64,000 nucleotides of DNA. Source: an uncultured Mordavella sp. Lineage in GTDB: Bacteria > Bacillota > Clostridia > Lachnospirales > Lachnospiraceae. The notes under the pieces are model-generated. The model did no database searches, had not been told where the DNA came from, and saw only the letters and a list, made by a program, of their open reading frames with translations. The position numbers were made by a program, and so were the translations under genes. The stretch is taken from NCBI GenBank assembly GCA_902406105.1, contig CABPCP010000002.1, positions 1 through 64,000 on the forward strand. Direction: 5' to 3'. This document shows, in pieces, positions 9,224 through 16,663 of this stretch (position 1 is its first letter; the number at the start of each line of letters is the position of its first letter).

Positions 9224-10525
9224 CTATCTTTCCTCCTGTTTTGCATACGCTTTTACAGCTTCTTCCCATACCCGCTGATAGGGGATCTGGTTCTCTCTTG
9301 CAAGCCTTGCCACATCCTCATATTCCGGTTTCACATGGACAGCGCCATATCCGGCGGCTTTCTTGATCTTTACAGTTCCCCATCTGGTCTTTGCCTCTTC
9401 TATCTCCGGCGCCAGGTAATACTTCCCGCACCTGCGCGCCCGCAGGCCATTGGTCGTCGTCTCCGCCAGGATATACCGGGCCATCTCTTCTTCCTGCTCC
9501 GGCCGGCACAGCACCGTCAGCACATGGCCCGGTCTTCCTTTCTTCATAGTCCCCGGAACCGTATAGACATCCAGCGCGCCTGATTCCAGAATCCTGGTAC
9601 AAGCAAAACCAAGGGCTTCCGGCGTCATGTCGTCAATATTGCACACCAGCTCTATCATCTCTGCCCGCTCTCCAGGCAGCCTTCCTTTTCCTTCCGTTTT
9701 AGAAGTATCTTCCGCCGCGGCCGCTTCTCCCAGAAATGCCCGCACACAGTTGGCCTGGCCAAACTCTTTGGTTCCGATCCCGATCCCCACGCCTTGGCAC
9801 TCCATCAGCGGCATAGGACCAAAAGAATCCGCGAAACAGCGAAGCAGCGCCGCTCCCGTCGGAGTACAGAGTTCTCCTTTGACTTCTCCGCCATAGCTTG
9901 GGATTCCCTGAAGAAGATTTGCCGTAGCCGGGGCCGGCACCGGCATAATACCGTGGGCACAGTGTACCGTTCCGCTCCCCACATGGACGGGAGAAACGAT
10001 GATCCGCTCCGGTTTCAGAAGATACAGGGCATAACAGACTCCCGTCACGTCCGCCACTGCATCCAGGGCTCCAACCTCATGGAAATGAACGTCTCCCACC
10101 GGACAGCCGTGAGCCTTTGCCTCCGCATGGGCAATCGCATCATAGACGTCTTTTGCCTGGTTCTTTACCTCTTCCGGAAGATTCAGGCCTTCGATCAAGG
10201 TCCCAATATATCCCGGAGCCGCATGGTGATGGTGGTGTCCATGCTCATGGGTATGTCCGTGCTCATGGGTGTGTCCATGCATGTGTTCATGTTCATGTGC
10301 ATGGCTGTGTGTATGGCCCTCCTCTTCCCCATGTATGGCAACCTTCATATGTGTCCCGGCAATTCCGCAGGTCTTTCCCGGTACCGCTTCCAGACGGACG
10401 CCCGGCAGTCCCAGGCTGTTCATTTGATCCAGGAATCCCCGCCGGTCTTCCAAAAGTTCATAAAGCGCCGCCATCAGCATATCTCCCGCCGCTCCCATAT
10501 TACATTCGATATACAATGTCTTCAT
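9224..10525 (-). CDS. larC: LarC, nickel-pincer cofactor nickel insertase
   Basis: 433 residues. LarC is the CTP-dependent cyclometallase that inserts nickel into the bis-thio dinucleotide to finish the nickel-pincer nucleotide cofactor. The N-terminal motif YIECNMGAAGDMLM and FHEVGALDAVADVTG are typical. A very histidine-rich stretch at about residues 70-105 (repeats of HTHEHG) probably binds or stores nickel. In Lactiplantibacillus plantarum larC is split and needs a programmed frameshift; here it is one uninterrupted frame. AAGGAGG precedes the start. It lies between larB and the importer genes. Confidence 0.95.
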   Translation of the reverse strand: MKTLYIECNMGAAGDMLMAALYELLEDRRGFLDQMNSLGLPGVRLEAVPGKTCGIAGTHMKVAIHGEEEGHTHSHAHEHEHMHGHTHEHGHTHEHGHHHHHAAPGYIGTLIEGLNLPEEVKNQAKDVYDAIAHAEAKAHGCPVGDVHFHEVGALDAVADVTGVCYALYLLKPERIIVSPVHVGSGTVHCAHGIMPVPAPATANLLQGIPSYGGEVKGELCTPTGAALLRCFADSFGPMPLMECQGVGIGIGTKEFGQANCVRAFLGEAAAAEDTSKTEGKGRLPGERAEMIELVCNIDDMTPEALGFACTRILESGALDVYTVPGTMKKGRPGHVLTVLCRPEQEEEMARYILAETTTNGLRARRCGKYYLAPEIEEAKTRWGTVKIKKAAGYGAVHVKPEYEDVARLARENQIPYQRVWEEAVKAYAKQEER

Positions 10526-10528
10526 CTT

Positions 10529-11293
10529 TTATTCCTCCTTGATCCCTTCCATCTGATTGATCCTGCTGGCCAGATAACCCGCTCCAAATCCATTGTCAAT
10601 ATTCACTACACTGCAGCCGGAAGCGCAGGAGTTGAGCATAGACAAAAGGGCGGACAGACCTCCGAAGCTGGCTCCGTACCCCACACTTGTGGGTACCGCG
10701 ATCACCGGACAGTCTACCAGGCCTCCCACCACGGAAGCAAGGGCGCCTTCCATTCCCGCCACTGCTACCACACACCGGGCCTGCATGAGTACATCCAGGT
10801 TCGCCAGCAGTCGGTGAAGGCCCGCTACCCCTACATCGTACAGCCTGGTCACATGATTTCCCATGGCTTCTGCCGTTAAAGCCGCCTCTTCCGCCACCGC
10901 CATATCACTGGTCCCCCCAGTAGCCACCACGATATTTCCCCGTTTTATCCTCTCTTTAGGAAACGCAATCCCGAGTCTGGCAGCTTCGTGGTATTCGACC
11001 GGAACTGACTGCGCCAGATATTCTGCCGTTTCCCGGCTGATCCGGGTCACCAGGATATTCCGGCAGCCCTTTTCTCCCATGGTCCTGGTGATCCCCAGGA
11101 CCTGCTCTTTCGTCTTGCCTTCTCCGTAGATCACTTCTGCCGCTCCCTGCCGGACGCTGCGGTGGAGATCGATCTTCGCGTAGTCCAGATCCTCAAAAGG
11201 GGCCTCCTTTAGGTCCAGCAGCGCCTGTTCCGGCGTTACAGATTTATCCGCCACCTTGCGGAGCAGCTCCAAAATATCACGTTTATTATCCAT
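10529..11293 (-). CDS. larB: LarB, nicotinic-acid adenine dinucleotide carboxylase/hydrolase
   Basis: 254 residues from the ATG at 11293 (GGAGG 8 nt upstream; longer in-frame starts lie within larE). LarB carboxylates the pyridinium ring of NaAD at C5 and cleaves the phosphoanhydride, the first step of nickel-pincer cofactor synthesis. The C-terminal half resembles PurE-type AIR carboxylase: VVATGGTSDMAVAEEA and CPVIAVPTSVGYGAS. The N-terminal helix LELLRKVADKSVTPEQAL is the LarB-specific extension. It lies 23 nt downstream of larE. Confidence 0.95.
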   Translation of the reverse strand: MDNKRDILELLRKVADKSVTPEQALLDLKEAPFEDLDYAKIDLHRSVRQGAAEVIYGEGKTKEQVLGITRTMGEKGCRNILVTRISRETAEYLAQSVPVEYHEAARLGIAFPKERIKRGNIVVATGGTSDMAVAEEAALTAEAMGNHVTRLYDVGVAGLHRLLANLDVLMQARCVVAVAGMEGALASVVGGLVDCPVIAVPTSVGYGASFGGLSALLSMLNSCASGCSVVNIDNGFGAGYLASRINQMEGIKEE

Positions 11294-11316
11294 ACTCTTT
11301 TCCTCCCATCTCCATC

Positions 11317-12072
11317 TTATCTGGATTCCTGCCTGGATCTTAGGTCCAGCAGGACTTCTGGAAACCATTGCTCCAATGCCTCTGTCACCCTTTTCCGTTT
11401 CTCCATCAATATCGGAAGCTCTCCTTCCGTCACTTGGATTTTGGCCGCTCCATGGAACAGCCGCACCCGGAAATCCGCAAATCCCATTTGCGCCAGGGCC
11501 TGCTCGGCCCGCTCCACTTTAGCAAGGTCTCCGGGGATGATCCTGTTCCCGGTCTGGATCCGGGTCGCTAGGCAGGCATAGGCAGGCTTATTCCAAGTAA
11601 ACAATCCCGCCTCTTGCGAAAGCCTGCGCACCTCTCCTTTTGTAATCCCACATTCCCGCAGAGGCGAGCGGACTCCCAGTTCCCGCAGAGCTCTCATGCC
11701 CGGTCTGTCCCCGGCATCATCGGAGGCGTTGGTCCCGTCCAGGATCAGGGAATATCCTTCTCCCTCCGCCGCCTGCCTAAGTGCTGTAAATAGCGCTTTC
11801 TTACAGTGATAACAGCGATCCGGCCCATTTCTTCCCACCTCATGGACTGCCAGGATATCTACATCCACCACCGTCATTGGAATGTCCAGTTCTTTCGCGA
11901 TCCTCTTGGCATCCTCCAGTTCAAAATCCGGCTGGAACACCGTCTTTATGTAATACGCCCGGATCTTACAGCCGGATTTCTTGGCTGCGTACAGCAGAAA
12001 CGCCGAATCTGCTCCTCCAGAAAAAGCCACTGCCGCCTTGGGGATTTCTTGAAAAAATTCTTCTAGTGTCAT
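11317..12072 (-). CDS. larE: LarE, sulfur transferase for the nickel-pincer cofactor
   Basis: 251-residue PP-loop ATP pyrophosphatase. The SGGADS motif (VAFSGGADSAFLLYAAK) activates the substrate carboxylate by adenylation, after which a thiol is installed. The Cys in KPAYACLATR sits where the sacrificial sulfur-donor Cys of L. plantarum LarE is found. A further pair is in RCYHCKK, so a cluster-using LarE is not excluded. The start at 12072 has AAGGAGG five nt upstream. It is first gene of the lar-nik operon and follows a terminator-like leader. Confidence 0.94.
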   Translation of the reverse strand: MTLEEFFQEIPKAAVAFSGGADSAFLLYAAKKSGCKIRAYYIKTVFQPDFELEDAKRIAKELDIPMTVVDVDILAVHEVGRNGPDRCYHCKKALFTALRQAAEGEGYSLILDGTNASDDAGDRPGMRALRELGVRSPLRECGITKGEVRRLSQEAGLFTWNKPAYACLATRIQTGNRIIPGDLAKVERAEQALAQMGFADFRVRLFHGAAKIQVTEGELPILMEKRKRVTEALEQWFPEVLLDLRSRQESR

Positions 12073-12093
12073 CTGCCCCTCCTTCATTTTTCC

Positions 12094-12132
12094 AAAAAAG
12101 AAGATACCTGTTTCCTTCTGAAAACAGATACC
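12094..12132 (-). terminator. Terminator-like hairpin directly upstream of larE
   Basis: Minus-strand RNA GGTATCTGTTT, an 8-nt loop, AAACAGGTATC (11 bp with two G-U pairs), then TTCTTTTTT. It ends about 22 nt before larE. It could simply end the dehydratase transcript, or act as an attenuator for the lar-nik operon. Confidence 0.6.
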
Positions 12133-12241
12133 TTCCTGATATCTCTATTTTACCTCACATTTTTATTATACGCCTATACTGCTTTTGTCCGCGGCTTCTG
12201 CCGCCTCTCTCCTGCTTCCTGCCGGAGAATCTACGTTTTAT

Positions 12242-12270
12242 ATATTACCACACCGTCTCCGCGGACACAA
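12242..12270 (-). promoter_or_regulatory. Candidate promoter for the lar-nik operon
   Basis: Minus strand TTGTGT, 17 bp, TAATAT, placed just past the dehydratase stop and about 170 nt before larE. If used, it would produce a leader that contains two GC-rich hairpins and the terminator at 12094-12132. Confidence 0.35.
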
Positions 12271-12272
12271 GA

Positions 12273-13967
12273 CTATTTACTTACATTTGTATCTGCGCTG
12301 TCCGGCGCGATCTGTTCCAACGCATACAAGGCCGCTCCCGTCGCGCCCACAATCTCCGGCTCTTCACAGATATACAGCTTTGCTCCCAGCTTCTGTTCCA
12401 CGGCCCGAACCACTCCTGGATTCTTGGCCACACCGCCTGTCATCATAAAGTCCGGCTCCAGCCCTACCCGGCGCAAAAGACCGTATGCCTTGTTGGCGAT
12501 GGCGCCGCAGACACCGTTTGCGATATCATTCTTTTCTTTATTATTGGCGATCAAAGAGATCACTTCTGATTCAGCGAAAACAGAACACATACTGGTGATC
12601 TCGATATTTTCCGTGGAAGTCAGGGCAATGGCTCCCAGTTCGTCCAGGCTGATCTCCAGAGTCCTTGCGATCATTTCCAGAAAACGCCCGGTTCCCGCCG
12701 CGCATTTATCATTCATGACAAAGTCTTTGACTTCCCCCTGTTCGCTTAAACGGATCGCTTTACTGTCCTGCCCGCCAATGTCCAGGATCGTCCGGATCTT
12801 TGGGTTAAAATAATGGGCTCCCTTGCCATGACAGCTGATCTCCGTCACATTCTCGTCCGCAAAGGGGATGCTGACCCTCCCGTATCCGGTAGATACGATC
12901 CAGGCAATATCTGCCCTGGACAGCCCCGCTTTCTCAAGTACCTCCTTTAAGACTCTGTCTGCGCTCTCTCCAGATTTGGCGCCGGTACGCACCACAGAAA
13001 ATGCTTTGATCGTTCTGTCCTGATCCATGATCACCGCATTGGTGGATGTAGATCCGCTGTCAATTCCAAGTACATACATACTGCTATTTCCCTCCATTTT
13101 TTTCACCGGTTTTCGCGCTTCCCCGCGAAGGGACTCCAAAAACGCTTCGATCCGTGTCAGGATCTGTCCGTAACTCTGCTTCGTATAATCGGTCTCCAGA
13201 AGCAGGAGCGGCCGTCCCATCCAGCTTTTCAGCCAGGCATATTCATAAGCATAATTGTCACAGAACTGCACCGTATGGTAGATAATGCCGTCCACACTAT
13301 CCCCATAGCGCCGGATCAGCTCGTCTCGGTTTGCCGCCTGTTCCATCCGCATACAAGGGAACTGGCTAAGAAGCCCTCTTGCGTATTCTCCCAGCGGCTC
13401 CTCCTCACTATAGAGGATCTTCCTTCCAAGTCCGGTACAGGTCAGATCAAAAGCCACGTTGGCGCCTTTTTCCTCCAGGATCTTCTTGATACTGTCATTG
13501 GCTCTGGCCCCAAGGATTCCAATATTCAGCTTCCGGTCTTTGATGCCAACCTGCTGCTGTTCCTCTTTGTCCCGCAGATATTCAAGGAATACCGCCTCGT
13601 CAAATTTCTTTCCTGAAAATGTCTCATAAGCCTGGATCATAGCCCGGATCCTCTGTTCATACAGGATGATTCCGGCTTCCTTTACCAGCCTGGGCGTATC
13701 CAGCATATAGATAAATTTCTGGGGGAACTCTTCTTTCAACACATCATACAGCCGCCGGATACTGTCACAGCAGGTAGTAAGGATGATCCCTTCATAGTCC
13801 TTCTCCATGACTTCTTCCAGCACCCCCTTAGCAAAACTGCAGATATTGGGATGCATCTTGATCTCCGCCTGGTTAAAATTGGTCACATCCGGCTCGATCC
13901 GTTCCATCTTAACGCCCATGGACTCAAACACCTCAATGGGGGCGTATTTACAAATATATCCTATCAT
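12273..13967 (-). CDS. 2-hydroxyacyl-CoA dehydratase subunit fused to its activase
   Basis: 564 residues in two parts. About 1-285 is an HgdB/FldC-like dehydratase subunit (TTCCDSIRRLYDVLKEEF, then a second domain starting NIGILGARAND). About 295-550 is an ASKHA-type activase: VLGIDSGSTSTNAVIMD, then DIGGQDSKAI, with the two cluster cysteines in NDKCAAGTGRFLE and ITSMCSVFAES. Activases hydrolyse ATP to push one electron into the dehydratase for radical alpha-hydroxyacyl-CoA dehydration. The two are normally separate proteins. The start overlaps the preceding dehydratase gene by ATGA. The substrate is unknown. Confidence 0.85.
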   Translation of the reverse strand: MIGYICKYAPIEVFESMGVKMERIEPDVTNFNQAEIKMHPNICSFAKGVLEEVMEKDYEGIILTTCCDSIRRLYDVLKEEFPQKFIYMLDTPRLVKEAGIILYEQRIRAMIQAYETFSGKKFDEAVFLEYLRDKEEQQQVGIKDRKLNIGILGARANDSIKKILEEKGANVAFDLTCTGLGRKILYSEEEPLGEYARGLLSQFPCMRMEQAANRDELIRRYGDSVDGIIYHTVQFCDNYAYEYAWLKSWMGRPLLLLETDYTKQSYGQILTRIEAFLESLRGEARKPVKKMEGNSSMYVLGIDSGSTSTNAVIMDQDRTIKAFSVVRTGAKSGESADRVLKEVLEKAGLSRADIAWIVSTGYGRVSIPFADENVTEISCHGKGAHYFNPKIRTILDIGGQDSKAIRLSEQGEVKDFVMNDKCAAGTGRFLEMIARTLEISLDELGAIALTSTENIEITSMCSVFAESEVISLIANNKEKNDIANGVCGAIANKAYGLLRRVGLEPDFMMTGGVAKNPGVVRAVEQKLGAKLYICEEPEIVGATGAALYALEQIAPDSADTNVSK

Positions 13968-15247
13968 ATCGCTTCCTCTTCCTTTTCTTCGGCATCCAGC
14001 ATTTCCAGAAACGCTTCCAGCCTGGTCTTGATCTGCCCGTCATGGCTGTTGCGCTTGTCAATTCCGTCTCCATCTAAGATCAACATGGGGATTCCTTTCT
14101 TCTGCATTTCTTCTTTCAGCAGGACGCTTCCTCCAGAAGACTGTTTACATCCCCAATGGCAGAACTGGATCACCGCATCCGGCTCCAGAGTGTCTGTCAG
14201 ATTTCCCACCATCTGGGCTTTGTGGGAATAGGACCCGTTGTACATATTCCGTATGATCTTCTTTGCCAGGGCGTGAAACGGTCTGTCCGGATCCAGATCT
14301 TCCACCGAGTCGATAATAATATCGCTGGCTATGATCTGGTATTTCTGGTTGGTGTTAAAACACTGCTGCAGGCTTTCCTGGTAGAATGGGAGCAAATGTA
14401 CCCACAGTATCTTTTTTCCCTCAAATTTGGGATAAGTCTTAATATCTTCGATCATAAAACGGATCAGATCCAGGAACTCCTGTGTCCCGATCAACAGATG
14501 CATTCCCATCATCATATACAGATGGCTGATCAGCTCTCCCGGATAATAGTATTCGCTCTGCAGCCGGAAGAAACGCAGCAGCTCCCTGCGGGTCTCATTC
14601 TCAATCTCTATCGCTTCTCTTAGTTTCTCTTCCTCAAATTTCTTTCCAAACCGGTTCTCCAATTCATGGGTAAATTCCTGAAGCTGCCCTGCCAGATAGT
14701 CCACGGAAGCCTCATCGTCTCCGTAAGGCACGTCCAGGAACGTAAACGGTACTCCCCGCTTTTTCTCCAGATACCGGAAGGTATTTAAGTTCCCGTCGCA
14801 GGAAAGAGAGGTAGTGACCGCATACTCCGGCACCGGAACCGCATCGCTGTCAATGGCTCCCACAAATGTCTTATGATAAGAGCAAAGCGTGGGAGCGATC
14901 CCTGTATTCTGAGCATAATCAATGAAGTAATCTTCCAGATGGTAGCCGCTCAAATAACAGGCCAGACACTCGATGGACAATGTGCTGAGTCCAAAACACT
15001 GGATGATCTCACAGGGTGAGAAAATATTTCCCCATACATAGCTTTCCGGACGGCTTAAGGCATCGGCTACGAAAGCCATCATCATTGCTTCCAGTTTTTG
15101 ATAGCCCTTTGCCAGATTCTTTTTGGGCAGAATCTTTGTCCGCAGCTTATTTGCCTGGAATCCCAGCAGTATTTTACCCCAGCTCTGCTTGGGATTCTCT
15201 ATCGTCTGTTCCTTGACATGCTCAATATATTTGTCTACAACCCACAT
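13964..15247 (-). CDS. 2-hydroxyacyl-CoA dehydratase, D-component family subunit
   Basis: 427 residues related to HgdA/HgdB. Cysteines that could hold a [4Fe-4S] cluster are in SIECLACYLSG, TSLSCDGNLN and FCHWGCKQSSGG. The protein is the probable catalytic partner of the downstream fusion protein (4-nt stop/start overlap, hence equal expression). GGAGG lies 7 nt before the ATG. Related proteins include benzoyl-CoA reductase BcrB/C-type subunits, so a reductive rather than dehydrating role cannot be excluded. Confidence 0.82.
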   Translation of the reverse strand: MWVVDKYIEHVKEQTIENPKQSWGKILLGFQANKLRTKILPKKNLAKGYQKLEAMMMAFVADALSRPESYVWGNIFSPCEIIQCFGLSTLSIECLACYLSGYHLEDYFIDYAQNTGIAPTLCSYHKTFVGAIDSDAVPVPEYAVTTSLSCDGNLNTFRYLEKKRGVPFTFLDVPYGDDEASVDYLAGQLQEFTHELENRFGKKFEEEKLREAIEIENETRRELLRFFRLQSEYYYPGELISHLYMMMGMHLLIGTQEFLDLIRFMIEDIKTYPKFEGKKILWVHLLPFYQESLQQCFNTNQKYQIIASDIIIDSVEDLDPDRPFHALAKKIIRNMYNGSYSHKAQMVGNLTDTLEPDAVIQFCHWGCKQSSGGSVLLKEEMQKKGIPMLILDGDGIDKRNSHDGQIKTRLEAFLEMLDAEEKEEEAI

Positions 15248-15273
15248 GCTGTCTCCTCCATCTCACGCAATCC

Positions 15274-15317
15274 AAAAGGAAGTGACCGATCCGCTTTTGG
15301 ATCTGATCCCTTCCTTT
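15274..15317 (-). terminator. Terminator after the DUF3842 gene
   Basis: Minus strand AAAGGAAG and CTTCCTTT enclose an inner GATCC/GGATC stem, ending in CTTCCTTTT. It lies between the DUF3842 stop and the dehydratase start. Confidence 0.5.
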
Positions 15318-15347
15318 GTATCATTCTTATATAAAAAATCTAATCTT

Positions 15348-15755
15348 CTATCCAATCCACTGGGCAAGCAGCCCTGCCGCTTCCTGGACCATTTTCGCCA
15401 TCGGCATATCTGAAACTCCAACTACAATATTATCACACTGCCCCACTGGAAGCAAGATTCTTTTTGCCTGGCTCTGGCCCACCGCCAGCGCCATGGCCGG
15501 TGTAATCTCTCCCATCATGGCATCCGCGATCACGATCCCCACAGGTCCCAGGATCACATCTGCTCTGCGGCACGCGACCCGCACCGCGTTTTCCCCTGTG
15601 GCCGCCTGATCTGCCCCTGCCCGGAGCATAGCATTGGTAGCGGCGCTGTTGGCGCCTGCCGCCAATACTTCCACCTCCGGGAACTTCTCTTTCACTGCCG
15701 CCACTATCTGACGGCCAAGTCCCCCTCCCTGGCCATCGATCACCAATACTCTCAT
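15348..15755 (-). CDS. DUF3842 family protein
   Basis: 135-residue protein with a Rossmann-like start (LVIDGQGGGLGRQIV) and a central segment RRADVILGPVGIVIADAMMGEITPAMA. This matches the DUF3842 family common in Clostridia; its function is not known. The GQGGG loop suggests nucleotide or flavin binding, but this is inference. It lies just upstream of the dehydratase genes, and its start overlaps a short upstream reading frame by ATGA. Confidence 0.8.
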   Translation of the reverse strand: MRVLVIDGQGGGLGRQIVAAVKEKFPEVEVLAAGANSAATNAMLRAGADQAATGENAVRVACRRADVILGPVGIVIADAMMGEITPAMALAVGQSQAKRILLPVGQCDNIVVGVSDMPMAKMVQEAAGLLAQWIG

Positions 15756-15847
15756 CTATTCACCGTTCCTCCTATTCTATCTTTCGCCAGCAGAATCTCC
15801 TGATCCATGATCCCAGTGTATTTCTTAATAGCATCGGAAGGGCACAT
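15752..15847 (-). CDS. Possible 31-residue small protein upstream of DUF3842
   Basis: A short frame begins MCPSDAIKKYTG with GGAGGGAGAG 6-10 nt upstream and ends by a 4-nt overlap with the DUF3842 start. Strong SD plus translational coupling argue for real translation, either as a small protein or as a coupling device. In-frame ATGs at 15865 and 15892 would give 37 or 46 residues. I recognise no family. Confidence 0.4.
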   Translation of the reverse strand: MCPSDAIKKYTGIMDQEILLAKDRIGGTVNR

Positions 15848-15995
15848 ATTGATCTCTCCCTCCATTTTAGAATCACCGATCTCTTTTAACATCCTTTCTG
15901 AATAAAGAAACGCCCGCAGCACCTGATAGGTTTTTCTTTCTTACTTCTGTATTTTAACATGCCCAATACTTGTTGTAAATCCGTATGAAACCGTT

Positions 15996-16023
15996 CCAAA
16001 AGGAGCGTAAAAACACGCTCCTC
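15996..16023 (-). terminator. Terminator after the cytidylate-kinase-like gene
   Basis: Minus strand GGAGCGT, a 6-nt loop, ACGCTCC, then TTTT, 15 nt after the stop of the gene at 16038. Confidence 0.75.
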
Positions 16024-16037
16024 CTTGGTTTCTCATC

Positions 16038-16640
16038 CTATCCTAACAGCTTTGCAATCGCCGGAACAATTTCTTTGATCTGTGTTTGGGTCGTATTAAT
16101 ACACAGGTCAAAATTCAGCTTGTCTCCCCACTTATTGCCAGTGTAGAATTCATAGTATTTCGCCCGTTTCTTATCGATTCCCTGGATCTTCTGTTTCAAT
16201 TCCCTATCCGTTAATTTTTCATCCTCCGGTCCTTTGGCCCGGCAGCGTTTCATCTTGCTCTCCATATCGGCGTAGACAAACAGACGGAACGGATTCTGTT
16301 CTCTCAGGACATAATCCGCGCAGCGTCCCACGATCACACAGTCAGATTTTGCCGCCATTTCTTCGATCACCTTGGCCTGCTCCTGGTAGACCGCCATATT
16401 TTGCTCGAACACCGGGTCTATCGCCGGATAGAAGCTTCTTCCGATATGGATCGGGAAGGAGATCACCGGACGGTGCTCTTCGATAGTCTGCACATATTCT
16501 TTAGACAGCGAGGTCCTTTTTACAATCTCGCTTATGATCTCCTGATCATAGTAAGCGATCCCCAGTGTTTCTGACAATCTCCGTCCAAGCTCTCTGCCGC
16601 CGCTTCCAAATTCTCTGCCGACTGTAATAATCTTATTCAT
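16038..16640 (-). CDS. Cytidylate kinase-like P-loop kinase
   Basis: 200 residues. The N-terminus ITVGREFGSGGRELGRRLSE is the P-loop of the cytidylate-kinase-like family (AAA_26), widespread beside other genes in Firmicutes and distinct from Cmk. CVIVGRCADYVL and the basic KRCRAKGPEDEKLTDRELKQ lid region follow. It presumably phosphorylates a nucleotide or small molecule; the substrate is unknown. The ATG at 16640 has GGAAGGAG 9 nt upstream. It lies 23 nt after the MATE stop, so it is probably cotranscribed with that exporter. Confidence 0.8.
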   Translation of the reverse strand: MNKIITVGREFGSGGRELGRRLSETLGIAYYDQEIISEIVKRTSLSKEYVQTIEEHRPVISFPIHIGRSFYPAIDPVFEQNMAVYQEQAKVIEEMAAKSDCVIVGRCADYVLREQNPFRLFVYADMESKMKRCRAKGPEDEKLTDRELKQKIQGIDKKRAKYYEFYTGNKWGDKLNFDLCINTTQTQIKEIVPAIAKLLG

Positions 16641-16663
16641 ACCGCACAACTCCTTCCTGTCAG

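Noticed and set aside
9794-10879. Long plus-strand frame opposite larC and larB
   Set aside because: Rich in His, Arg and Met because it is the complement of the LarC histidine tract; no SD or family motif.
12094-12270. NiCo (czcD) riboswitch upstream of larE
   Set aside because: The conserved NiCo core could not be seen by eye; reported only as an unclassified structured leader.
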